Part shown: positions 17,420-24,794 of the stretch, in pieces
Numbering within the stretch: position 1 is the first letter of the stretch
Layout of the letters: every line of letters starts with the position of its first letter
From: Elusimicrobium simillimum
GTDB taxonomy: Bacteria > Elusimicrobiota > Elusimicrobia > Elusimicrobiales > Elusimicrobiaceae
Length of the DNA stretch: 38,604 bases
NCBI RefSeq assembly: GCF_049639735.1
Contig: NZ_JBEVVA010000002.1
Span: 1 to 38,604, forward strand
Reading direction: 5' to 3'
Notes under the pieces: model-generated
Seen by the model: only the letters and a program-made list of their open reading frames with translations
Database searches by the model: none
Told to the model about the DNA's origin: nothing
Translations under genes and position numbers: made by a program

Positions 17420-17521
17420 TTAAGTTTTGAATCCTTTTATTTCTACACTTTTTTCTGTTTTTAGCTTAGATTTTGGTTTTCTTCTTTCAAATTCAACAGT
17501 AAAATTAACACTTAGTTTCAT
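17420..17521 (-). CDS. Basic microprotein
   Basis: 33 residues starting MKLSVNFTVEFERR and ending in a Lys-rich tail. ATG overlaps the stop of the upstream gene (ATGA) and AGGAG lies eight bases before it. Nothing recognised. Coupling and the ribosome site are the only support. Confidence 0.45.
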   Translation of the reverse strand: MKLSVNFTVEFERRKPKSKLKTEKSVEIKGFKT

Positions 17522-17709
17522 TTTTCGCTCCTAACATCAGTATTTTTATTTTTCTGTTGTTCTATATATCTATCAACCATTTCTTGATATTTTAAAAAGC
17601 TTTTTTCAATATTTTTTATGTCATCTTCTACTTCTCTGATACCCTTGCTAATTGTCTCCATATCTTCCTCAATATCTTCCATGTCTTTTATTAGTTTATT
17701 AAAGAACAT
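17518..17709 (-). CDS. Acidic coiled-coil small protein
   Basis: 63 residues from ATG 17709, preceded by GGAGGTGA; an in-frame start further up (17760) would cover this site. It is one long amphipathic helix (LIKDMEDIEEDMETISKGIR, EVEDDIKNIEKSFLKYQEMV). Unknown function; an oligomeric helix protein. Confidence 0.55.
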   Translation of the reverse strand: MFFNKLIKDMEDIEEDMETISKGIREVEDDIKNIEKSFLKYQEMVDRYIEQQKNKNTDVRSEK

Positions 17710-17711
17710 AT

Positions 17712-17960
17712 TTATTTCACCTCCGGCAAGATAGCATTTAATGCCGCTCGGGCTTGACACATTCTAAGGCCACCAATAAGTTCACCTTTTTCGTATGTCT
17801 TGTCAATTTTGGCAATAGCGACTATTATTTTATCTATAGCCATGTTGAATTCTAGCGTGTGAGTTTTTTCTGTTTTTCTATCCCCGCCATCATAATTAGC
17901 GAAAAAATCACGTCCCGCCTCGCCTTTTACTGTTATGGTTATTTGCGTTTTATTGGTCAT
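17712..17960 (-). CDS. Hypothetical early protein
   Basis: 82 residues. 'ITITVKGEAGRDFFANYDGGDRK' suggests strands followed by two helices (IDKIIVAIAKIDKTYEKGEL, GLRMCQARAALNAIL). Overlaps the upstream gene by four bases and is two bases from the downstream start. No family recognised. Confidence 0.6.
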   Translation of the reverse strand: MTNKTQITITVKGEAGRDFFANYDGGDRKTEKTHTLEFNMAIDKIIVAIAKIDKTYEKGELIGGLRMCQARAALNAILPEVK

Positions 17961-18283
17961 AAGTCTCTAATCTCCCCATAGCGGGCAGAAGGTTTTTTAG
18001 ATGTATCCGCTATCATCTTAAAAATATGCGAAATATCAAATTTCTCTTTTAGTTCAGCTTTCCAAAAAGTATACAGACGCTCTTTGATGGGGCTAATTGT
18101 TTTTATTTTTAATTCTCGACGCTCTCCGACCTCTATGTTTGCCTCTTTTAAATTAAGAGCCACAAAAAGCCCTTCTTCTGTGCTTTCTATACAAACACCT
18201 CCGTCTACTTCCATTTGTACGTCTCCAAAAATAGCTGTATTGTTCATATCTTGGCCTACTTTTATTAAAGTTTTATCTTTCAT
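17957..18283 (-). CDS. Hypothetical early protein
   Basis: 108 residues with GAGGAG upstream. First 60 residues look beta-rich (GDVQMEVDGGVCIESTEEGLFVALNL), the rest helical with a basic end (KKPSARYGEIRDL). Four-base overlaps on both sides. Not recognised. Confidence 0.6.
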   Translation of the reverse strand: MKDKTLIKVGQDMNNTAIFGDVQMEVDGGVCIESTEEGLFVALNLKEANIEVGERRELKIKTISPIKERLYTFWKAELKEKFDISHIFKMIADTSKKPSARYGEIRDL

Positions 18284-18528
18284 TTCAAAAACTCCTCCAC
18301 GAACGCGCGGGACAACTCTCTAAAAGCCTCTTTTACTGTTTTTGGCGCAATTTTCCAAGGCAATATAATGTTTTCGGGATTTTTCTTTGCCTGTTCATAA
18401 TTTTTCTTATATAAAGCTTTAGCCCCACGCTCAATTATTTCTTTAATAGGTAAACCTTGGTCACCAGTAGGTAACGAATATTGTTTGGGTATATGCACAA
18501 ATGGTATATATTTTATTTTTTCACTCAT
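18280..18528 (-). CDS. Hypothetical early protein
   Basis: 82 residues. Pro-rich start (FVHIPKQYSLPTGDQGLP) and a helical C-terminal part (IAPKTVKEAFRELSRAFVEEFL). Chained by four-base overlaps with both neighbours, which supports expression. Not recognised. Confidence 0.55.
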   Translation of the reverse strand: MSEKIKYIPFVHIPKQYSLPTGDQGLPIKEIIERGAKALYKKNYEQAKKNPENIILPWKIAPKTVKEAFRELSRAFVEEFLK

Positions 18529-18896
18529 AAATTGCTCTCCGTTATTGTAATACGCATAGTATTTGGGTCATCTTCAATGTAATGTTCATCTCTAAGAATT
18601 TTTATAACCTCTTCTTTTGTGGGTTTTTGCTTACGTTTAAGTAAAAGGAATTCATTTTCTTCCGAGAATTCTCTTTCTATATAGACACTCCAAATTTTCA
18701 TACTATCTGCTCCTATAACCTTTTGTTGTTTTTCTAAGTTCTCTTTACGGCATTTAGCCATGTTTTCCAAAATCCATACTATAGTGTCAGCACATAGCCT
18801 AGGACATGGGATTTTGTGTTTTTTAAATGCTTGCCCGATTCTAACTACTACCTCATGTCTGCCCAACTCTACACCATTTATGTTTATTGTGTGCAT
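18525..18896 (-). CDS. Hypothetical early protein
   Basis: 123 residues from ATG 18896 (MHTININGVELGRHEV), which has GGGAGA upstream; an ATG at 18974 would lie inside the neighbouring gene and lacks a site. N-terminal 'INGVELGRHEVVVRIGQAF' then helices, then a charged segment KQKPTKEEVIKILRDEHYIE. Not recognised. Confidence 0.55.
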   Translation of the reverse strand: MHTININGVELGRHEVVVRIGQAFKKHKIPCPRLCADTIVWILENMAKCRKENLEKQQKVIGADSMKIWSVYIEREFSEENEFLLLKRKQKPTKEEVIKILRDEHYIEDDPNTMRITITESNL

Positions 18897-18906
18897 ACCA
18901 TCTCCC

Positions 18907-19239
18907 TTATATTGGTATTTTTTGTAATGGAAAAATAAGACGCTCTCTATCTTTGCAATTAAGAGGCGGTGCACTAAATTTGCCGTAGTGGCGAGCGTTA
19001 TAATCTAATGCATTTTTTGCTGCCTTTGGCGACAATATCCACATATCTCGTTTTTTACAGTAATAGTGCCAGCGGTCGTCAAATTCACTTTGTTTTGTAG
19101 CGTAATGAACACATGCTCGGCAGTCCCCGTATTTTTCCTTGTTCTTGTAGCAATAATGTTCATGCAATCTTGCCGCTGGAGGAGTAACAAAAACCCGTCG
19201 ACAAAAATTACATTTGTAAGCCCTTATTTCTTTTGGCAT
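18907..19239 (-). CDS. Zinc-finger protein (C2H2 plus second Cys cluster)
   Basis: 110 residues with GGAGG upstream. 'CNFCRRVFVTPPAARLHEHYC' is a classic C-x2-C-x12-H-x2-H finger at residues 10-29; a second cluster follows (GDCRACVHY, then HYYCKKRD with His and Cys). May bind DNA or RNA, or be a small anti-host factor. The overlap of 16 bases with the MazG-like gene fits one operon. Confidence 0.6.
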   Translation of the reverse strand: MPKEIRAYKCNFCRRVFVTPPAARLHEHYCYKNKEKYGDCRACVHYATKQSEFDDRWHYYCKKRDMWILSPKAAKNALDYNARHYGKFSAPPLNCKDRERLIFPLQKIPI

Positions 19240-19499
19240 AAATCCTCCAACGCTGCAACCGCAACCGCCACTATTTGTATCAGTTCTCGACGCATATTTT
19301 CAATACCACCTAAGTGTTTTTTATCAGCATTATTAAAGACTGTTTCGTTCACTGCTTCGGCATATTCGCCAACTTCCTCAGTCAAGATGCCCAACCAATA
19401 AAGTGGGTTTTCGTAATGTTGCTTGCCCCACTTCTTATCTTGTCTTTCACGCTCCGCTATAATAGCATCCAATATCGGTTTTATCTCTGTGTTTTGCAT
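19224..19499 (-). CDS. MazG-like nucleotide pyrophosphohydrolase
   Basis: 91 residues. 'AERERQDKKWGKQ', 'LTEEVGEYAEAVNE' and 'MRRELIQIVAVAVAALEDL' carry the paired Glu residues (EE-x2-E and E-x3-D-like) of the all-alpha NTP-PPase fold. It would hydrolyse NTPs or alarmone-type nucleotides to monophosphates; in phages such enzymes are thought to clean nucleotide pools or adjust (p)ppGpp. Strong AGGAG site. Confidence 0.75.
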   Translation of the reverse strand: MQNTEIKPILDAIIAERERQDKKWGKQHYENPLYWLGILTEEVGEYAEAVNETVFNNADKKHLGGIENMRRELIQIVAVAVAALEDLCQKK

Positions 19500-19502
19500 A
19501 AA

Positions 19503-19622
19503 TTAGGCTCCTTTATTTAACTTGCTGAAACATTTTTTACATATATAATCTCCAACAATATTTAACCACTCCGCCCAAGGAATACTGCATACCTTGCCGC
19601 AAACATCACACTTTATTTTCAT
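19503..19622 (-). CDS. Zinc-ribbon microprotein
   Basis: 39 residues: CDVCGK near the start and CKKC near residue 30, a clean C-x2-C ... C-x2-C ribbon with VCSIPWAEWLNIVGDYI between. ATG overlaps the methyltransferase stop (ATGA). Unknown role. Confidence 0.55.
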   Translation of the reverse strand: MKIKCDVCGKVCSIPWAEWLNIVGDYICKKCFSKLNKGA

Positions 19623-20230
19623 CTCTCGTTCTCCTCTCGGGGGTTAATATTGGCACAATCAAAGATATATTTACCTAATTCTGGTAATACACAATTTCTT
19701 AAGACCTGCCTTTTGTTTTCTATTTTGCTATTTGCTACTATTTCCCAACCCTCAAAATCTGATATTTTATTTTTTGTTCTTATAGCGTCTTTCTCAAACA
19801 ACTTAAAAGGTATTTCAAAATTAGCCCAAAATAGGTGTCGTTGCAGTATTGCTGTTGGTTTAACAAGTGGGCCATAATAAGGCACTGTGTTTTCAATACA
19901 AAACTTTCCTTTAAAATATGTCTGCAAAAATACAATTTGAGAATAAAGGCTCATATCCGGCATTATGGGTTTAAATCCCTTTCCTAAAACACCGACATTG
20001 TGTCTATACTGCCCATGACTTTGGCATGGTGGGCTGCTCCATATAAAGTCAAAGTTTTGATAGTTGTCTTCTAAATACTTATTTGCGTCTCCAATAACAA
20101 CTTCATCATTAGAGTTAATTTGTTGGTAAACCTCTGCTATAGCCGGGATAAGTTCAACCGCTGTAACTTTACAGTCAGTCCAAAGTTTTCTATTGCCGCC
20201 TATACCTGCACAAAGATTCAATACCCTCAC
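19619..20230 (-). CDS. C5-cytosine DNA methyltransferase-like (short)
   Basis: 203 residues, GTG start with AGGAGG seven bases before. Motif I NLCAGIGGNRKLW (residues 5-17) binds SAM; motif IV SSPPCQSHG has the catalytic Cys69; the ENTVPYYGPLV segment (near 113) corresponds to motif VI/ENV. It is much shorter than bacterial 5mC enzymes (over 300 residues) and lacks an obvious target-recognition domain, like other phage 'mini' methyltransferases. Likely protects phage DNA from restriction; specificity not visible. Confidence 0.75.
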   Translation of the reverse strand: MRVLNLCAGIGGNRKLWTDCKVTAVELIPAIAEVYQQINSNDEVVIGDANKYLEDNYQNFDFIWSSPPCQSHGQYRHNVGVLGKGFKPIMPDMSLYSQIVFLQTYFKGKFCIENTVPYYGPLVKPTAILQRHLFWANFEIPFKLFEKDAIRTKNKISDFEGWEIVANSKIENKRQVLRNCVLPELGKYIFDCANINPREENER

Positions 20231-20242
20231 TTTTCTACCTCC

Positions 20243-20413
20243 TTATATTTCCACAAGCGGGCACCATGTGGGACGTGCTTCCCCTAAAAGGTCTGATACC
20301 TTGCATTCCTCTTTTGTTATAAAACAGATATCTCTACATAGCCAGTATGTATTTGTTCTAAACTTGCATTCTTGAATTTGTTTCGGCATTTCAAAATCTT
20401 TAATCGCTATCAT
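20243..20413 (-). CDS. Cys-rich microprotein
   Basis: 56 residues: MIAIKDFEMPKQIQECKFRT, NTYWLCRDICF, EECKVSDLLG and WCPLVEI. Five cysteines; pattern C..(W)LC..C...C...WCPL is common in small phage proteins of unknown role. AAAAAGGAG ten bases upstream. Its start overlaps the end of the upstream gene by 14 bases. Confidence 0.55.
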   Translation of the reverse strand: MIAIKDFEMPKQIQECKFRTNTYWLCRDICFITKEECKVSDLLGEARPTWCPLVEI

Positions 20414-20672
20414 GGGTGGACTCCTTTTTACTTGCTTGCTCTGCTAAAAAATCAAGAAATTTTATATAGCTTTCTCTTTTAGCATTACGCCATTTTTCAC
20501 TATGCGGCATACGACGGGGCGTTGGATTTGAGGGCATAGCGGTTTTGCGGGCCACTCTGTAACAATTAAATGCGTCAAATAAATCTTCGCTGTCTCTTTC
20601 TTTTTCCATTAGAAGCTGTCCGTAATCCACGCCCCAGCTAAACACCTCAAAAAACACTTTTATATCGCTCAT
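20400..20672 (-). CDS. Hypothetical early protein
   Basis: 90 residues. Helical, with an Arg/Pro motif (KTAMPSNPTPRRMPHSEKWRN) in the middle and a charged tail. ATGA overlap with upstream gene and AGGAGG before the start. No family recognised. Confidence 0.55.
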   Translation of the reverse strand: MSDIKVFFEVFSWGVDYGQLLMEKERDSEDLFDAFNCYRVARKTAMPSNPTPRRMPHSEKWRNAKRESYIKFLDFLAEQASKKESTHDSD

Positions 20673-20953
20673 TTCTCCTCCTGCGGGATTAAGGGCAATA
20701 ACGCCAATCTGGCAATATCATCAACCCCAATATCTCGGTAGGAAATAGGACCAAGTTCATTTTGTATAGCTTCGCCACCTTTAATACTCATTTCCGGCAA
20801 AGTTTTAGCTTTTTGCCTTAATTCCTTTAACTTGTTATAAATATCTGTGCCTATTCTCACACCTCTTGGTGGTAAGCAAGGGTAAATGCTATTTAAAAAC
20901 ACCATAGCATCATCTATAAAATCTATTTCTACAATCACATATCTTTTTTCCAT
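20669..20953 (-). CDS. Hypothetical early protein
   Basis: 94 residues. Starts with a beta strand (RYVIVEIDFIDDAMVF), then a helix (IYNKLKELRQKAKTLPEM) and the 'RDIGVDDIARLALL' end. GGGAGAATGATTT precedes. Unrecognised. Confidence 0.55.
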   Translation of the reverse strand: MEKRYVIVEIDFIDDAMVFLNSIYPCLPPRGVRIGTDIYNKLKELRQKAKTLPEMSIKGGEAIQNELGPISYRDIGVDDIARLALLPLIPQEEK

Positions 20954-20956
20954 AAA

Positions 20957-21094
20957 TCATTCTCCCAATACAACTGGTCTTAATTTGTAAAAATATAAGA
21001 GATATAATCTCCAAAAATCATGTTTATTCAAAAACCTTGCTAACATGAATTCAAAAGCAAAATATTTAATATCCTTGCCGCCCAATTTCAACAT
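20957..21094 (-). CDS. Aromatic/basic microprotein
   Basis: 45 residues (MLKLGGKDIKYFAFEF, LNKHDFWRLYLLYFYKL). AGGAGTGATT immediately before the ATG. Rich in Phe/Tyr/Leu; may be an amphipathic membrane-surface helix. Unrecognised. Confidence 0.45.
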   Translation of the reverse strand: MLKLGGKDIKYFAFEFMLARFLNKHDFWRLYLLYFYKLRPVVLGE

Positions 21095-21096
21095 AA

Positions 21097-21255
21097 TCAC
21101 TCCTCTCTACTTTCTGTCATACTAGGTCTGACTACTAGAAGTTCCATAAGCCAGAAAAAAAGCCAACATAAAAAAGCGAACCAAAGGCAACCTATGATAG
21201 GTAAGCCTGCATAAACCATAAATTCTAAAAATTTAACTTTAAATTCTAAACTCAT
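21097..21255 (-). CDS. Membrane microprotein
   Basis: 52 residues with one or two tight hydrophobic spans (LPIIGCLWFAFLCWLFFW) after a charged start. AGGAGG ten bases upstream; start overlaps the stop of the upstream gene. Likely inner membrane. Function unknown; early membrane peptides in phages are sometimes exclusion or anti-defence factors. Confidence 0.5.
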   Translation of the reverse strand: MSLEFKVKFLEFMVYAGLPIIGCLWFAFLCWLFFWLMELLVVRPSMTESREE

Positions 21256-21428
21256 TTGATAAACCCCTCCTTTTTAAGTATCAACTTCCAAGAGCCAACA
21301 GGGTCACAAGGTGTTTGTTGTATAGTTAAATTTATCTCTAGCAATTCAGCTACACCAAACATAAAGGCTGTTAATACTTCCGCTTGAGTTGCCCAGGGGC
21401 CCACATTCTTGATAATGGTTTTTGACAT
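21252..21428 (-). CDS. Hypothetical early protein
   Basis: 58 residues (MSKTIIKNVGPWATQAEVLT, FGVAELLEINLTIQ, CDPVGSWKLILKKEGFI). GAGGT before ATG; ends in ATGA overlap with the membrane microprotein. Looks like a small alpha/beta protein. Unrecognised. Confidence 0.5.
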   Translation of the reverse strand: MSKTIIKNVGPWATQAEVLTAFMFGVAELLEINLTIQQTPCDPVGSWKLILKKEGFIK

Positions 21429-21440
21429 TTTAACCTCGCT

Positions 21441-22313
21441 CTAAAATATTAAACTGGCCTTATCATCCCATTGGGAGTAAAGTTTGCAATCGGGGCGCAA
21501 AATGACATATTTAAGTTCTTCTTTAACCTCTTTTGCCATACAGTCATTGTCTACAACCGTAGCCATATCCATTACTGAATATAACGTCTGCCCATATTCA
21601 AGCAGCCTAATAGGCTTGCCAGTGCTTTGTATAAAGCTGGTAATGCCAGTAAGGGTAGATTTGGCTGGCTTATTTTCAGCTATCCATTTAGCCTGTGGGG
21701 TGTTTTTCCCGGCAGTATAAAGCTTTCTAAATGTAACCTGGTCAGCCCCTAATTCTTTCAACCTGCTCATAATTGCAAATGGGTGTTTGTTGTCATAAAA
21801 ACTAGTCATATTTACTGATACACGCAGGTTAAAGTCATAGCGTTTAATTTCAGCGCACAATTTGTCTATATCAACCTGTAGGGCCTTAGGTGTGCCATTA
21901 ATCTTAGCGTTAGCCCTGCTATCAAAGATATTAGACATTGATACTGAGATAGTGCTAACGCCTACATGATTCCTTAAAAACCTTAAATAAGCGTCATCCA
22001 ATACTACCCCAGTTGTCTGCAATTCAACTTTTCTAAACGGTTGCGGCAGACTGTCATTAAGTGTGCCAAAGAGCTTTAGAAACTCTTTATTTTGCTGTGG
22101 CTCGGTGTCGCCCGTAAGGATTACGGTATTACAGCCGTTGTCACGGGCAAATAATAAGCGTTTTTTATAGTCATCAATATAAAGGTCAAAAAACCTGTTA
22201 TTATCCTCAAGCTGATTTTTGTAGTCCTCAGTGTGCATTTTTGACACGCAAAAAGCGCAGTTATTAATACACTTTTTATTGGGTACTACTATAGATAGAC
22301 TTTGTATTTTCAT
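21441..22313 (-). CDS. Radical SAM protein
   Basis: 290 residues. C15, C19 and C22 (CINNCAFC) form the C-x3-C-x2-C [4Fe-4S]/SAM site; ILTGDTEPQ near residue 67 lies where the SAM-binding GGE-like motif occurs; VELQTTGVVL and ISVSMSN fit later strands of the partial TIM barrel. A C-terminal pair of Cys (DCMAKEV, PDCKLY) could hold a further ligand. Start in ATGA overlap with the upstream gene, so both are probably made together. Substrate unknown; no queuosine or cofactor pathway neighbours are seen. Intact. Confidence 0.8.
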   Translation of the reverse strand: MKIQSLSIVVPNKKCINNCAFCVSKMHTEDYKNQLEDNNRFFDLYIDDYKKRLLFARDNGCNTVILTGDTEPQQNKEFLKLFGTLNDSLPQPFRKVELQTTGVVLDDAYLRFLRNHVGVSTISVSMSNIFDSRANAKINGTPKALQVDIDKLCAEIKRYDFNLRVSVNMTSFYDNKHPFAIMSRLKELGADQVTFRKLYTAGKNTPQAKWIAENKPAKSTLTGITSFIQSTGKPIRLLEYGQTLYSVMDMATVVDNDCMAKEVKEELKYVILRPDCKLYSQWDDKASLIF

Positions 22314-22696
22314 TTTGCTTTCTCCTGGTCAAAATCTATAATTTGCTGTACTTCTTTATTTATAGCCTCATCATTAAAATCATGATTGTTAAATATCAGC
22401 ACCTTGTCGCCCTCTTCTGGGGTTTTGCAATATGCAGATATGCTTTCTTCTGAGCGGCCATATCCGCCATCCACAGTAACACTAAGGCTGCTTCTTAACT
22501 CAACAGGGTTCTTCTCTAAATGTGCCAATGTAAATCTTCTAAAGAAAGACGGGTGGCATATCGCAAAGTTTAAAGATTCTAAGCTTAATTTCTCACTAAA
22601 GTCTTTTAAGCGCACTTTTACAATGTATTTAACACCATTATAGTGGGAAGAGTGAAACACACCCTCTACCTGCGTTCTTATATTGTTTCTTTCCAA
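22310..22696 (-). CDS. Hypothetical partner of radical SAM gene
   Basis: At least 128 residues from TTG 22696 (LERNNIRTQVEGVFHSS); the frame is open further up (ILTIIDA, SEEQIIRRGRK) to a stop near 22766, with GAGGAAG upstream but no ATG, so the true start is unclear, perhaps a rare codon or a sequencing error. Content: strands and KYIVKVRLKDFSEKLSLESL, then SLSVTVDGGYGRSEESISAY and an acidic end. Coupled to the radical SAM gene by ATGA. Not recognised. Confidence 0.55.
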   Translation of the reverse strand: MERNNIRTQVEGVFHSSHYNGVKYIVKVRLKDFSEKLSLESLNFAICHPSFFRRFTLAHLEKNPVELRSSLSVTVDGGYGRSEESISAYCKTPEEGDKVLIFNNHDFNDEAINKEVQQIIDFDQEKAK

Positions 22697-22768
22697 AGCG
22701 TCTATAATAGTAAGGATTTTTCTTCCTCTTCTTATTATTTGTTCTTCTGAAATATGGCAATTAACTTC

Positions 22769-22891
22769 TTAAAATATGTGCCCGCTTTTCTTTCTTTTGC
22801 CGGGCTTTTTACTGCGGCAGTTGTAGCACATTCCGTCTCTTCCGGCCCAGCCGCCGCAGTATTTACAACTATTTCTGTTCCATGTCGACAT
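22769..22891 (-). CDS. Zinc-ribbon microprotein
   Basis: 40 residues: CKYCGGWAGRDGMCYNC followed by a basic tail (RSKKPGKRKKSGHIF). C-x2-C and C-x2-C ligands nine residues apart. GAGGAAAACA precedes ATG. Overlaps the upstream gene by 23 bases in another frame. The basic tail suggests nucleic-acid binding. Confidence 0.5.
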   Translation of the reverse strand: MSTWNRNSCKYCGGWAGRDGMCYNCRSKKPGKRKKSGHIF

Positions 22892-23024
22892 TGTTTTCCT
22901 CTTTTTCATCTGCCACAGGTCTTAAGCTGCTATGCCCACACTGCGGGCAGGTGAACTCATTATAAATACCTGTGGTTTTTCTAAAATTCATGTCTATATC
23001 GCAAAAAATACATTCACACTTCAT
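22869..23024 (-). CDS. Zinc-ribbon microprotein
   Basis: 51 residues: MKCECIFCDIDM near the start and CPQCGHSSL near residue 28, giving two C-x2-C knuckles; acidic C terminus. Follows the replication gene by 17 bases with GGAGATAT upstream. Resembles rubredoxin-like knuckles; role unknown. Confidence 0.55.
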   Translation of the reverse strand: MKCECIFCDIDMNFRKTTGIYNEFTCPQCGHSSLRPVADEKEENNVDMEQK

Positions 23025-23040
23025 AGTTTTTTATATCTCC

Positions 23041-24083
23041 TTAAATCACTTCAGTTTCTTTCAAATAGAGGTAAGTTTCCCTTAAATCTATTTCGCTTAA
23101 GTCATATTTATTATCCTTGGCCCACTGCCGTACCTTTGCTTCATCTTCCGGGTTATTACAATAGCGGCCCTACGTTTTTCTTCAATCTGTTCCTGCTTTC
23201 GTTTTGCTTCACTTTCCCTGCGTTCCATTTCTGCCGCCTGTTCTGCTATTTCTCTCTTCTTTTTTTCTTTTAAAGCAAGCGGTAAATATTTTGGCCAGTT
23301 ACGCAACATTGTTTCAAGGCTTAGGGGTATGGGAATAGGCTTATCCCGGGAAAACTCTGCCATATCCCTCATGCCCACTGTTGTTATATCCCTTAGAAAC
23401 CCCATATCTTTATTTCCCTTTTTAACCACCCTGCTTAAAGCACTGCCGTGTTCCACATACCACTTGTTTGTATCTTCTTTATCACAGGTTGCATAATGTT
23501 CCGGGGAAACTGTTTTAATAAACCATGCCGCAAAACGCTGGTTAATGGGCGCATCTTCAGGCAATACAGCCCTAAAAGTGCCGCCATCAGGGTTGTCAAC
23601 AGGTTTAGTTTCGGCTTTTACTGCTTTGTCCTGTTTATCATTTTGTTCTGTTTCTTTTTCTGTTACCTGTTCTTGTTCTGTTTCTTGTACTTGTTCTTTT
23701 TCCTTAGGGCCTTGCAAGGCCCTTGCAAGGGGCTTCCAAGCCCCTTGTTCTTCATCAAATTCCAAATATTGTTTAAGCATGGGAAGTATATTTTTATGGG
23801 CACGGTTTGCCGGATTAAGGCCGCCAGGATATTGAAAGTCAATAAATTTTGGTATAAAAACTTTACTTTCTCTAATCCAAACAATGCGGCTTTCAAAAGG
23901 CTGTAAGTCTTTTTTAGTTACATTAACTCCTATATGAAAGGTCATACTTTTAAAATCAATGTCCAATATGCCGCCCGCATTACATTCACATAACATAAAC
24001 TCCCAAATACATTTTTCTTTAGGTGTTAAATTTCTATACCAAGAATCCCTAAACTTTCCGCTTTCAAAAAACCTTTTAGCCAT
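23041..24083 (-). CDS. Replication initiator-like protein, one frameshift near C terminus
   Basis: About 347 residues from ATG 24083 (MAKRFFESGKFRDSWYRNLT), chosen over GTG 24092 because AAGGTGAG lies just before. Residues 1-110 resemble the winged-helix start of phage O/DnaD-type proteins ('KFRDSWYRNLTPKEKCIWEFML'), then a long Gln/Glu/Lys linker, then a helical domain. In the direct frame it ends at 23097, but restoring one C in GGGCC near 23170 gives RYCNNPEDEAKVRQWAKDNK and a stop at 23041, a better end. The linker DNA holds a palindrome cluster that may be the origin. No helicase or polymerase gene is present, so host enzymes are recruited. Confidence 0.6.
23707..23744. repeat. Palindrome cluster, candidate replication origin
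   Basis: Three consecutive perfect inverted repeats: GGGCCTTGCAAGGCCC (23707-23722), CCCTTGCAAGGG (23720-23731) and GGGGCTT-CC-AAGCCCC (23729-23744). CTTGCAAG occurs twice 11 bases apart. They lie in the linker of the replication gene, with AT-rich DNA on the 23600-23700 side. Placement is like lambda ori inside gene O. Confidence 0.5.
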
Positions 24084-24093
24084 GTTGCTCACC

Positions 24094-24474
24094 TTAATTC
24101 ATTTGATAAACACTTTTAAATACATCAGGGCAGAGTTCTGCCAAAATAACCTTTAACTCCTCCACACTCCTTACTATCCTGTAAATATGGTCCAACTTCT
24201 CTAATTTGTGCTGCCATTCAATTTGCGCCGGGTTTTGTTTACCATCCTCTTTTTTAGCTTCTAAATGCAATGTAATGCCTTTTGGGAGGTAAACCTTAAT
24301 ATCGGTAGAGCCTTTTTTTCCAGTTTTTAAAAATCCCGTTGAAGTCCCTTTTTTAGTCCGGCGCATAATTGTGCCCTTAAAATTATTGGTTCTTTCAACC
24401 AATAGTAAGCCGCAGTTTTCAAGGAGTGTAAGTTCTTGTAGTACATGAGCCTGAAGCACGCTTTCTTTAAGCAT
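24094..24474 (-). CDS. VRR-NUC-like nuclease
   Basis: 126 residues. 'LENCGLLLVERTNNFKGTIM', 'GSTDIKVYLPKGITLHLEAKKEDGKQNPAQIEWQHKLEKL' carries Asp, Glu and Lys of the PD-(D/E)xK core (D-x(n)-E-A-K) and the Q of the VRR-NUC family. Small stand-alone VRR-NUC proteins in phages act as structure-specific nucleases, probably Holliday-junction resolution or packaging debranching. Start ATG follows AGG. Confidence 0.7.
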   Translation of the reverse strand: MLKESVLQAHVLQELTLLENCGLLLVERTNNFKGTIMRRTKKGTSTGFLKTGKKGSTDIKVYLPKGITLHLEAKKEDGKQNPAQIEWQHKLEKLDHIYRIVRSVEELKVILAELCPDVFKSVYQMN

Positions 24475-24475
24475 C

Positions 24476-24616
24476 CTAGCCCAGCCTCATGGTTGACCAT
24501 TTTGTTATAGATGTAGGCTTTTGTTTTTTAATAGCCTCAGCAGCTTCCATAAGGTTTTTACCTTTAAACTCATATACTTCACGGACAATTTTTTTAATTA
24601 TTATTCTTTGTTTCAT
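24476..24616 (-). CDS. Basic microprotein
   Basis: 46 residues, MKQRIIIKKIVREVYEFKG, then NLMEAAEAIKKQKP. AGAGGAAACTT precedes. Two helices with a possible nucleic-acid-binding Lys cluster. Unrecognised. Confidence 0.45.
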   Translation of the reverse strand: MKQRIIIKKIVREVYEFKGKNLMEAAEAIKKQKPTSITKWSTMRLG

Positions 24617-24634
24617 AAGTTTCCTCTCTTGTCT

Positions 24635-24742
24635 CTATATTTTCCCTGCACAAGTCTTACAAACTAAAGCTTTCTTTTCTTTCTTACGGCCACATCTGCA
24701 CTTATCTTTAAAAAACAAATCCCGTAGAATTCCAAAAAACAT
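24635..24742 (-). CDS. Zinc-ribbon microprotein
   Basis: 35 residues: KCRCGRKKEKKALVCKTCAG, with C-x-C and C-x2-C pairs, typical of a short zinc knuckle. AGGAGAG before the ATG. Role unknown. Confidence 0.5.
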   Translation of the reverse strand: MFFGILRDLFFKDKCRCGRKKEKKALVCKTCAGKI

Positions 24743-24758
24743 AAAACTCTCCTATTAA

Positions 24759-24788
24759 GCGCAGGGAGGAGAATGAGGCCCCCTGCGC
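24759..24788 (-). other. GC-rich intergenic hairpin
   Basis: GCGCAGGG (24759-24766) pairs with CCCTGCGC (24781-24788) across a 14-base loop between the NinB-like gene and the small zinc protein. No T run follows on either strand, so it may be a processing or attenuation site instead of a terminator. Confidence 0.5.
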
Positions 24789-24794
24789 CGGGCC

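Noticed and set aside
23448..23906. 152-residue hydrophobic frame opposite the replication gene
   Set aside because: Phe/Leu/Cys-rich shadow of the Gln/Glu/Lys linker; no start site.
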